From Neisseria dentiae (lineage in GTDB: Bacteria; Pseudomonadota; Gammaproteobacteria; Burkholderiales; Neisseriaceae), in NCBI RefSeq assembly GCF_024580525.1, contig NZ_JANIKQ010000003.1:103299-167298 (forward strand): a stretch of 64,000 bases of DNA. Direction: 5' to 3'. A program made the position numbers and the translations under genes. Below, in pieces: positions 56,983-64,000 of the stretch. Every line of letters begins with the position of its first letter. Positions within the stretch are counted from its first letter, which is position 1. Below the pieces are notes generated by a model, which was not told where the DNA came from, ran no database searches, and saw nothing but the letters and a program-made list of their open reading frames with translations.

Positions 56983-57897
56983 ATGTCTATCCAAAACCAC
57001 CACCTCGACTGGCTGGAAGCCGAATCCATCTACATCATCCGCGAAGTGATCGCCGAAGCCAAAAACCCCGCGCTGCTGTTTTCGGGCGGCAAAGATTCCG
57101 TGGTGTTGCTGGCGCTGGCAGTAAAAGCCTTCAAAATCGAAGGCCGCCCGCTGAAACTGCCGTTCAAACTGCTGCACGTCGACACCGGCCACAACTACCC
57201 CGAAGTGATTGAGTTCCGCGACCAAACCGTAGCGCGCACCGGCGTGCAACTGGTAGTGGGCCACGTTGAAGACTCCATCAAACGCGGCACGGTGGTGCTG
57301 CGCCGCGAAACCGATTCGCGCAACGCCGCCCAAGCCATCACACTGGTGGAAACCATCGAAGAACAAGGCTTCGACGCGCTGATGGGCGGCGCGCGCCGCG
57401 ACGAAGAAAAAGCCCGCGCCAAAGAGCGCATATTCTCGTTCCGCGACGAATTCGGCCAATGGGACCCGAAAAACCAGCGCCCCGAATTATGGTCGCTCTA
57501 CAACACCCGCCTGTTCCCCGGCGAAAACATGCGCGTGTTCCCGATTTCCAACTGGACCGAGCTTGACATCTGGCAATACATTGCCCGCGAAAACCTCGCG
57601 CTGCCGCCGATTTACTACGCCCACCGGCGCGAAGTGGTAGAGCGCGGCGGCCTCTTGGTGCCCGTTACCCCGCTCACGCCCAAGCGCGAAGGCGACGTTT
57701 CCGAAATCCGCAGCGTGCGCTTCCGCACCGTCGGCGACATTTCGTGCACCTGCCCCGTGGCCAGCACCGCCGCCAACGCCGAAGAAATCATCGCCGAAAC
57801 CGCCGCCGCCACCATTTCCGAACGCAGCGCCACCCGCATGGACGACCGCGTTTCAGAAGCGGCGATGGAGGAGCGCAAAAAACAAGGATATTTTTAA
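56983..57897 (+). CDS. cysD: Sulfate adenylyltransferase subunit 2 (CysD)
   Basis: ATP-sulfurylase small subunit forming adenylyl sulfate from sulfate and ATP. 304 residues from ATG 56983; an in-frame GTG at 56944 is closer to the DUS and not conserved. PP-loop LLFSGGKDSVVLLALA, GARRDEEKARAKER, and C-terminal FRTVGDISCTCPVASTAANA are present. It normally works with CysN, a GTPase encoded directly after it; here only a DUS hairpin and a MITE follow, then uvrA. Confidence 0.94.
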   Translation: MSIQNHHLDWLEAESIYIIREVIAEAKNPALLFSGGKDSVVLLALAVKAFKIEGRPLKLPFKLLHVDTGHNYPEVIEFRDQTVARTGVQLVVGHVEDSIKRGTVVLRRETDSRNAAQAITLVETIEEQGFDALMGGARRDEEKARAKERIFSFRDEFGQWDPKNQRPELWSLYNTRLFPGENMRVFPISNWTELDIWQYIARENLALPPIYYAHRREVVERGGLLVPVTPLTPKREGDVSEIRSVRFRTVGDISCTCPVASTAANAEEIIAETAAATISERSATRMDDRVSEAAMEERKKQGYF

Positions 57898-57939
57898 CAG
57901 CGGATTAAAGAATATGCCGATATAACTTTTCCAAACAGC

Positions 57940-57970
57940 AGGCCGTCTGAAAACATTTTTTCAGACGGCC
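57940..57970. terminator. DUS-pair terminator after cysD
   Basis: AGGCCGTCTGAAAACA and TTTTCAGACGGCCT with a short loop. Confidence 0.75.
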
Positions 57971-58001
57971 TTTCCCTTTCGCCGCGCCCGTCACCCAACC
58001 T

Positions 58002-58144
58002 GAGACCTTTGCAAAACCCCCATCTGCGGCGCATTTCCGCGTTGCGTGCTGCTCACCCGCTTGCCTAACTTCATGTTATGTCTGCGCTCGCTGTGCTGCT
58101 ACGCCTTGAACTGCATCCACATCTGGGGGTTTTGCAAAGGTCTC
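58002..58144. repeat. 143-bp MITE-like element with 20-bp-plus terminal inverted repeats
   Basis: Left GAGACCTTTGCAAAACCCCC, right end its exact inverse (GGGGGTTTTGCAAAGGTCTC); inside are a CATCTG/CAGATG extension and no ORF. This is the only complete copy of the GAGACCTTTGCAAAA family here; solo or degraded ends occur at 15884, 22678, 22784, 25930, 49090, 49684 and elsewhere. It lies between cysD and uvrA. Confidence 0.85.
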
Positions 58145-58212
58145 AACCCCGCGATTTTCTTTGAAAAATGCTACAATACGCAGTTCCATTTTTCAGACGG
58201 CCTCAAGCAGAC

Positions 58213-61050
58213 ATGAGCAACAACGACACCATCCGCATCCGCGGCGCCCGCACCCACAACTTGAAAAACATCGACCTCGACATCCCCCGCCACAAACTCG
58301 TGGTGGTAACCGGCCTGTCGGGCAGCGGCAAATCGAGCCTGGCCTTCGACACCCTTTATGCCGAAGGCCAGCGCCGCTATGTGGAAAGCCTTTCCGCCTA
58401 TGCGCGCCAGTTTTTGCAGATGATGGACAAGCCCGATGTGGATTTGATCGAGGGGCTGTCGCCCGCCATTTCCATCGAGCAGAAATCCACCAGCCACAAC
58501 CCGCGCTCCACCGTCGGCACCGTAACCGAAATCCACGACTATTTGCGCCTCTTGTATGCCCGCGTCGGCACGCCTTATTGCCCCGAGCACAACCTGCCTT
58601 TGGCGAGCCAAACCGTGTCGCAGATGGTGGATGCCGTGTTGAAACTTCCGGAAGACAGCCGCGTGATGATTCTCGCCCCCGCCGTGCGCGAGCGCAAAGG
58701 CGAATTCGTTGAATTTTTCGCCGACTTGCAGGCGCAGGGCTTTGCCCGCGTGCGCGTGGACGGCGAAGTCTACCAGCTCGACGAAGTGCCGAAGCTGGAA
58801 AAAAACATCAAACACAATATCGACGTGGTGATTGATCGCGTAAAAGTGAAAGCCGACATCAAACAACGCTTGGCCGAAAGCTTCGAAACCGCCCTGCGCC
58901 ACGGCGGCGAGCGCGCGCTGGCCTTGGAAATGGACAGCGGCGAAGAACACTGGTTTTCCGCCCAATTCGCCTGCCCCGTCTGCTCATACAGCCTGCCCGA
59001 GCTGGAACCGCGCCTGTTTTCCTTCAACAACCCCGTCGGCGCCTGCCCCACCTGCGACGGCTTGGGCAATATGAATTTTTTCGACCCCGAGCGCGTGGTG
59101 CTGCACCCCGAATTGTCGCTGGCCGCCGGTGCCATCAAAGGCTGGGACAAACGCAACCAGTTTTATTTCCAGATGATTCAGTCGCTGGCCGCGCATTACG
59201 GTTTTGATGTCGACGCCCCGTTTGAAAGCCTGTCTGAAAAAGTGAAAAAAGTGGTGCTGCACGGCTCGGGCAAAGAAGTGATCGACTTCCGCTACCTTTC
59301 CGAAAAAGGCACCACCTTCAACCGTAGCCACGCTTTCGAAGGCATTATCCCCAACCTCGAACGCCGCTTCCGCGAAACCGATTCCGCCACCGTGCGCGAA
59401 GAACTGCTGCAATACCAAAGCCACAAAGCCTGCCCGAGCTGCGGCGGCGCACGCCTGCGCAAAGAAGCGCGCTATGTTTATGTGGGCAAACAGCCGCTGC
59501 ACGAGCTTTCCGCCTGGCCGCTCACCAAAACCCACGAATTCTTTGAACAACTCGATTTGGAAGGCAACAAAAAACAGATTGCCGAAAAAATCCTCAAAGA
59601 AATCACCGAGCGCTTGGGCTTTCTGATTAACGTCGGCCTCGACTACCTCAACCTCGCCCGCTCCGCCGAAACCCTCTCCGGCGGCGAAGCCCAGCGCATC
59701 CGGCTCGCCAGCCAAATCGGCAGCGGCCTAACCGGCGTGATGTATGTGCTCGACGAACCCTCCATCGGCCTGCACCAGCGCGACAACGACCGCCTGCTGG
59801 CCACCCTCAAACGCCTGCGCGACTTGGGCAACAGCGTGATTGTGGTCGAACACGACGAAGACGCCATCCGCGAAGCCGATTTCGTCATCGATATGGGCCC
59901 CGGCGCCGGCGAACACGGCGGCACCGTGCTGGTGGCCGACACCCCCGCCAAAGTCGCCGCCTGCAAACAATCCGTTACCGGTCAATACTTAAGCGGCAAA
60001 AAGAAAATCGAAGTGCCCTCTGTTAGAACGCCCGTCAACCCCGAAAGAATGCTGGTGTTAAAAGGCGCGCGCGGCAACAACCTCAAAAACGTTACCCTCG
60101 AGCTGCCGCTGGGCTTGATTACCTGCATCACCGGCGTATCCGGCAGCGGCAAATCCACCCTGATTAACGACACGCTCGCCAAAATCACCGCCCGCGAGCT
60201 GAACCGCGCCCACGAAGAACCCGCCCCCTACGACGACATTACCGGCCTCGACCACCTCGACAAAGTGATCAACGTCGACCAATCCCCCATCGGCCGCACC
60301 CCGCGCTCCAACCCCGCCACCTACACCGGCCTGTTCACCCCCATCCGCGACCTGTTCGCCGGCGTGCCGCTCTCGCGCGAGCGCGGCTACAACGTCGGCC
60401 GCTTCTCGTTCAACGTCAAAGGCGGCCGCTGCGAAGCCTGCCAGGGTGACGGCGTAATCAAAGTAGAAATGCACTTCCTGCCCGACGTGTATGTACCCTG
60501 CGAAGTCTGCCACGGCAAACGCTACAACCGCGAAACGCTGGAGGTGCAATACAAAGGCAAAAACATCAGCCAAGTGCTGGATATGACCGTAGAAGAAGCC
60601 CGCCAATTCTTCGACGCCGTGCCCACCGTATCGCGCAAACTGCAAACCCTGATGGACGTCGGCCTCGGCTACATCCGCCTCGGCCAATCCGCCACCACCC
60701 TCTCCGGCGGCGAAGCCCAACGCGTCAAACTCGCCCTCGAACTCTCCAAACGCGACACCGGCCGCACCTTATATATTCTCGACGAGCCGACCACCGGCCT
60801 GCACTTTGCCGATATTGCTTTGTTGTTAGAAGTAATAGGCCGTCTGAAAGGCAAAGGTAATTCGATTGTGATTATCGAGCATAATCTGGACGTGATTAAA
60901 ACAGCGGATTATATTGTGGACTTGGGGCCGGAAGGCGGTGATGGCGGCGGGCGGATTATTGCCAAAGGTTCGCCAGAAGAAGTGGTAAAGGTTAAGGGGA
61001 GTTATACGGGAAAGTATTTGAAGAATACATTAAATTTAATCAATGCTTAA
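58213..61050 (+). CDS. uvrA: Excinuclease ABC subunit A
   Basis: DNA damage recognition ATPase of nucleotide excision repair. 945 residues from ATG 58213 ([19 protein letters not shown]). Two ABC modules: Walker [21 protein letters not shown] and [18 protein letters not shown]; signatures [16 protein letters not shown] and [15 protein letters not shown]; zinc motifs [26 protein letters not shown], and [19 protein letters not shown] is translated as IGRLKGK (about 60838-60850). From about 60810 codon style changes from C-ending to T/G/A-ending codons until the stop; see findings. Start preceded by a DUS. Confidence 0.97.
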   Translation: MSNNDTIRIRGARTHNLKNIDLDIPRHKLVVVTGLSGSGKSSLAFDTLYAEGQRRYVESLSAYARQFLQMMDKPDVDLIEGLSPAISIEQKSTSHNPRSTVGTVTEIHDYLRLLYARVGTPYCPEHNLPLASQTVSQMVDAVLKLPEDSRVMILAPAVRERKGEFVEFFADLQAQGFARVRVDGEVYQLDEVPKLEKNIKHNIDVVIDRVKVKADIKQRLAESFETALRHGGERALALEMDSGEEHWFSAQFACPVCSYSLPELEPRLFSFNNPVGACPTCDGLGNMNFFDPERVVLHPELSLAAGAIKGWDKRNQFYFQMIQSLAAHYGFDVDAPFESLSEKVKKVVLHGSGKEVIDFRYLSEKGTTFNRSHAFEGIIPNLERRFRETDSATVREELLQYQSHKACPSCGGARLRKEARYVYVGKQPLHELSAWPLTKTHEFFEQLDLEGNKKQIAEKILKEITERLGFLINVGLDYLNLARSAETLSGGEAQRIRLASQIGSGLTGVMYVLDEPSIGLHQRDNDRLLATLKRLRDLGNSVIVVEHDEDAIREADFVIDMGPGAGEHGGTVLVADTPAKVAACKQSVTGQYLSGKKKIEVPSVRTPVNPERMLVLKGARGNNLKNVTLELPLGLITCITGVSGSGKSTLINDTLAKITARELNRAHEEPAPYDDITGLDHLDKVINVDQSPIGRTPRSNPATYTGLFTPIRDLFAGVPLSRERGYNVGRFSFNVKGGRCEACQGDGVIKVEMHFLPDVYVPCEVCHGKRYNRETLEVQYKGKNISQVLDMTVEEARQFFDAVPTVSRKLQTLMDVGLGYIRLGQSATTLSGGEAQRVKLALELSKRDTGRTLYILDEPTTGLHFADIALLLEVIGRLKGKGNSIVIIEHNLDVIKTADYIVDLGPEGGDGGGRIIAKGSPEEVVKVKGSYTGKYLKNTLNLINA

Positions 61051-61065
61051 TATAAAGGAAATTTC

Positions 61066-63771
61066 ATGGACTTTATTCTTAAAAAAATTAATCAGAAACT
61101 AAATATTTTTTCTATGCAAGAGCAAATTTCCGAGCTAAATATCTACTCTCAAGTAAGAATGGAATATTTATTATTCTTAGCACTAGGCTACTTATGGAAT
61201 AAAAATATATCTGATTTAGATGAACAAAAGAAAGAAAAAGTTTTCAATCAAATCTTGAACCCTACTATTGGCTCTATCGTCCAAATAATTAGAGTTCTTG
61301 ACACAGAAAAAGAAATTCTCTCGAAAGAAGTTTCCAAAAGCTTCAATGATTATCCTGAGTATCGCAATCAACTTATAGGACACGGCTATACATTTTCTAA
61401 CAAATACGAAAATATACATAAAAAACTGAATTTTCTTTATGAAAATATTGAAAAATCCCAAGGTTTTTTCATTACAAATTTATGGTCATTCTATACGGTG
61501 ATTAAACTGGACAATGATTATTATTATGGCATTAAATTTTCTCCTAATGGAGATGAAGAACCTTTTAAAATAATTAAAAAAAGCATTCGGAATTTATCAA
61601 TGGAAGTAGGTAACGTTTACATTTCAAATGATTTAGAAGCATCTCCATCTAATAATTTTTTCCGTGTATCACCTTTTATTCACCTACTTCCCGACTCATC
61701 TTCTGTATTCTGCTTTTCAAAAATTAGTGAAAAACTAGTTGGAAAAGTTACTTATAATAAAATATTTGAAACTGGTCGACTTAGCTTAGAATGGCCTGAA
61801 TTTGAAACATTACAAATACAAAATGATGGCAGAAGAATCAAAACACAAAATGGGACAATTAGAAATATTTACAATAATAACTATAAAAAATATATAGATA
61901 TTGGAGTAAAAAATAAATTAATAACCTTTTTGAAAGATGGAAAATCCTCTGTTGCTGCTATTTTATGGGGACATGGGGGAGTAGGAAAAACCGCAACAAT
62001 CCAAAGTGTTTGCGATGATTTTTCAAATTGTGAAAGAAAGTTTTTTGACTATGTAATTTTCTTATCCGCAAAAGACCGAATTTATAATATCCATACTGGG
62101 GATGTTAATGACATTACAGATAGGGTAGTCGATTATCATGATTTGCTGACTTCTATAAATAATTTGATATTTGATACCTCATTATCGAATGCATCCGAAA
62201 TTGAAAAAGAGTTCATCAATTTCCAACAAAAAATTCTATTAGTTATTGATGATTATGAAAGTTTTTCCAAAGAGGATAAGTCAAAAATAAATAATTTAAT
62301 TACTAAGCTTAATATCAACCATCACAAGGTTGTTATTACAACACGCTCTGCAAATATCAAAATTGGTGAGGAGTTTCAAACCAATGAATTAAATAAAAGT
62401 GACACTATTGAATTTTTAAAACACATCATTAAAAATGAAAATTTGATACCTATCAATATGCTTAACGAATTAGAAAATAAAGTAGAGACTATCCATTCAA
62501 TTACTAGTGGTCGTCCTATTTTTATAATGCAATTAGCTTATATAATTGCGGCACGAGGTATAGATGTAGCCTTAAAATTTGATATTAAATCAGATAGTAA
62601 GGCTGTTGATTTTCTATTCGGCCGAATTTTTGATTATCTATCTAATCAGGCAAAAGAACTTTTTGCTATTATTAGTTTATTAGTTACCACTAATAATCTA
62701 TCAAACATCCTCCATAAAGCGCAGTTTATTTTAAATATGGAATTCGATAATACTGGATTTTATAATGCCGTTAATGAATTAATTAAACTAAAAATTATAA
62801 AACTAGATGAGGAAGAAAAAATATTTGAAGTATACTCTCCCGAAATTTACCAAAAAATGAGCAACTATTTTTCCCAGTTTGATGAAAAATTTAGGGAGAT
62901 ATGGTTAGAAAGAAATGAACAGATCAACAATCCAGAGACTAATATTGATCAAGCCTTACTAGAGACTGCTAATGCTTGTAGATTATCAAAGCCCGAGCTA
63001 GAAGTTATTGAGGCATATCATCGCGTTCTAGAGAGAATAAATAGTTCTATTGAAATCAAATATCAAGCTATTAGTATGCTGGCTAACTATCTAGCTAGCC
63101 TAAAGAAAAAAGATGAGGCACTAAGACAGATTAGTAATTACAAACATTTTTTCAATGATATAAGCAATTTTCATACTAATTTAAATTTTACGCGGTTATA
63201 TGCTCAATTTAGCTGGGCTAATGGAAAGACAGAGGACAAAGAAAATGCGGTAAAGATATTAAGTGATTTTATTTTAATGACGTTATCAAATAAATCAAAT
63301 CTGATTAAATCACTCCATGAGGATGAGGAAATTTTAGATCTCAATGGATTACTAATGCAATATAGCTGTATTAATGTCATTGATGCTTTAGATGAATTAA
63401 AAGATAGGAAAGAAGAAAAGACACTCTCAGAAACTGAATATCTCTTGGAAAGAAAAAAATTACGGCAAGAATGTCACAGACTAGAAAAACAATTTTTCCA
63501 TATTTGGCTAAATGTGCAGAATCAAAAGATTGATTTTGATTCTTTCAAAAGCTCTGCAAAACAAAATATTATCACCGGCTTATATAACTATATTGATGTA
63601 TTAATTAGGTTAAGTAAAATGGATCTCGCTAAAACTGTTGCTACCTTCATGAGAGATAACACACCTGGGAATTTTTATGCTCAATTTGATAGAAAAGTAA
63701 ACTATACCCAAAAGAAAATCGAAGAATGGAATTATAAAAATTACCAACGTAAGAGCAAACAGCAAGCGTAG
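61066..63771 (+). CDS. HEPN-STAND ATPase, candidate antiphage/abortive-infection protein
   Basis: 901 residues, strongly AT-rich, unlike all neighbours. N-terminal region (about 1-130) is helical, with an RNx4H motif at R100-H106 (EYRNQLIGHGY), the HEPN ribonuclease signature. Residues ~140-280 form a linker or sensor domain I cannot name. The STAND/NB-ARC core has Walker A G302-T309 (GHGGVGKT), Walker B ILLVIDD at 390-396, VVITTRS at 422-428 and a GLPL-like SGRPIFIMQLA near 481. Residues ~640-890 look like TPR-type helices (ECHRLEKQFFHIWL and others). AAAGGAAATTTC precedes ATG 61066. It lies 15 bp after uvrA and is followed by a partial gene. Function is inferred from architecture; the RNase motif has not been tested. 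Confidence 0.65.
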   Translation: MDFILKKINQKLNIFSMQEQISELNIYSQVRMEYLLFLALGYLWNKNISDLDEQKKEKVFNQILNPTIGSIVQIIRVLDTEKEILSKEVSKSFNDYPEYRNQLIGHGYTFSNKYENIHKKLNFLYENIEKSQGFFITNLWSFYTVIKLDNDYYYGIKFSPNGDEEPFKIIKKSIRNLSMEVGNVYISNDLEASPSNNFFRVSPFIHLLPDSSSVFCFSKISEKLVGKVTYNKIFETGRLSLEWPEFETLQIQNDGRRIKTQNGTIRNIYNNNYKKYIDIGVKNKLITFLKDGKSSVAAILWGHGGVGKTATIQSVCDDFSNCERKFFDYVIFLSAKDRIYNIHTGDVNDITDRVVDYHDLLTSINNLIFDTSLSNASEIEKEFINFQQKILLVIDDYESFSKEDKSKINNLITKLNINHHKVVITTRSANIKIGEEFQTNELNKSDTIEFLKHIIKNENLIPINMLNELENKVETIHSITSGRPIFIMQLAYIIAARGIDVALKFDIKSDSKAVDFLFGRIFDYLSNQAKELFAIISLLVTTNNLSNILHKAQFILNMEFDNTGFYNAVNELIKLKIIKLDEEEKIFEVYSPEIYQKMSNYFSQFDEKFREIWLERNEQINNPETNIDQALLETANACRLSKPELEVIEAYHRVLERINSSIEIKYQAISMLANYLASLKKKDEALRQISNYKHFFNDISNFHTNLNFTRLYAQFSWANGKTEDKENAVKILSDFILMTLSNKSNLIKSLHEDEEILDLNGLLMQYSCINVIDALDELKDRKEEKTLSETEYLLERKKLRQECHRLEKQFFHIWLNVQNQKIDFDSFKSSAKQNIITGLYNYIDVLIRLSKMDLAKTVATFMRDNTPGNFYAQFDRKVNYTQKKIEEWNYKNYQRKSKQQA

Positions 63772-63978
63772 CCTGCATAATCCGTCCACCGCGTGCGTGG
63801 CTGCGCCACACACCCTTGTATGTTGAAACCGATGTACCATAGCAACCAAACAGGTTATCTGCCTCTGTACGCACCCTGGGATTTTTTAACATCCGTGTCT
63901 TAGCCAAACGAGCAGATAACCAACCATCACCACAACCGAACAGTTGCACGACAACACAACCGAATGCAAGGAAGGTTT
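63772..63978. other. Spacer with inverted repeats between the HEPN-STAND gene and the next gene
   Basis: Contains the hairpin GTGGC-TGC-GCCAC near 63800 and the 10-bp inverted pair GGTTATCTGC/GCAGATAACC (63852 and 63910, ~48 nt apart). GC content returns toward ~50%. No DUS pair is present, unlike most gaps in the window. Confidence 0.4.
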
Positions 63979-63981
63979 ATG

Positions 63982-64000
63982 ATGAGTATTCAAAACTATG
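63982..64000 (+). CDS. Start of a further gene, cut by the window end
   Basis: AAGGAAGG (63968-63975) precedes ATG 63982 (MSIQNY...) and an adjacent ATG at 63979. Only six codons are visible, so no product can be given; being directly after the HEPN-STAND gene, it may belong to the same island. Confidence 0.4.

Noticed and set aside
63647..63949. Minus-strand 100-codon ORF overlapping the end of the HEPN-STAND gene
   Set aside because: Half of it lies antisense to the ATPase gene and there is no supporting start signal; kept only as a note in the findings because of its coding-like middle part.

Overview
The window is a chromosomal segment of a Neisseria-type bacterium (family Neisseriaceae). 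The main evidence is the 12-mer AGGCCGTCTGAA, the AG-variant of the Neisseria DNA uptake sequence (DUS). It occurs dozens of times, mostly as inverted pairs acting as terminators between genes. Other Neisseria hallmarks are dRS3 repeats (ATTCCC-N8-GGGAAT), two mosaic NIME units, Correia-like elements with TATAGCG ends, and typical Neisseria housekeeping proteins. The coding DNA is GC-rich, apart from one strongly AT-rich gene at the right end.

Layout. 1-6.7 kb: end of ccoG, fixH, a Tat-exported FAD oxidoreductase and maeB. 6.7-17.1 kb: a leftward nitrogen-scavenging block with an NCS1 permease, an AraC regulator, carbamate kinase, allantoinase, a YfcC carrier, an aspartate-carbamoyltransferase-like enzyme, ureidoglycine aminohydrolase and asparaginase. 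17.2-26 kb: iscX, an AcoR-like sigma-54 activator, lepB, lepA, a DUF4230 protein, tpx and recD. 26-36 kb: argD, two tRNAs, lptG/lptF, pepA, earP, efp, an aminotransferase and bamD. 36-43.3 kb: rluD, an MscS channel, nudB, hscB, a lipoprotein, a nucleoside hydrolase, recR and a GNAT protein. 43.4-44.8 kb: a broken lipoprotein gene with a 9-G tract and a dead IS1595-type element. 44.8-58 kb: a MORN-repeat protein, an aldehyde dehydrogenase, proS, pgeF, a UPF0149/SEC-C protein, a TrmH-like methylase, leuB, cysJ, sbp and cysD, with several miniature repeats between them. 58.2-64 kb: uvrA, then a 901-residue HEPN-STAND ATPase, then the start of another gene.

Two systems stand out. (1) The allantoin block has no allantoate amidohydrolase. 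It has instead a carbamoyltransferase whose aspartate-recognition loop is altered, together with a carbamate kinase. This fits phosphorolytic cleavage of allantoate to ureidoglycine and carbamoyl phosphate, with ATP recovered. (2) The AT-rich gene after uvrA combines an RNx4H HEPN motif, a STAND/NB-ARC ATPase core and a helical repeat-like C-terminus. That is the architecture of an abortive-infection or antiphage effector. The last ~240 bp of uvrA changes codon style in the same way as imported DNA would, so the gene probably arrived by homologous recombination carrying a donor's uvrA end.

No CRISPR array, rRNA or riboswitch was recognised. Functional calls rest on motifs and remembered families; no database search was possible.
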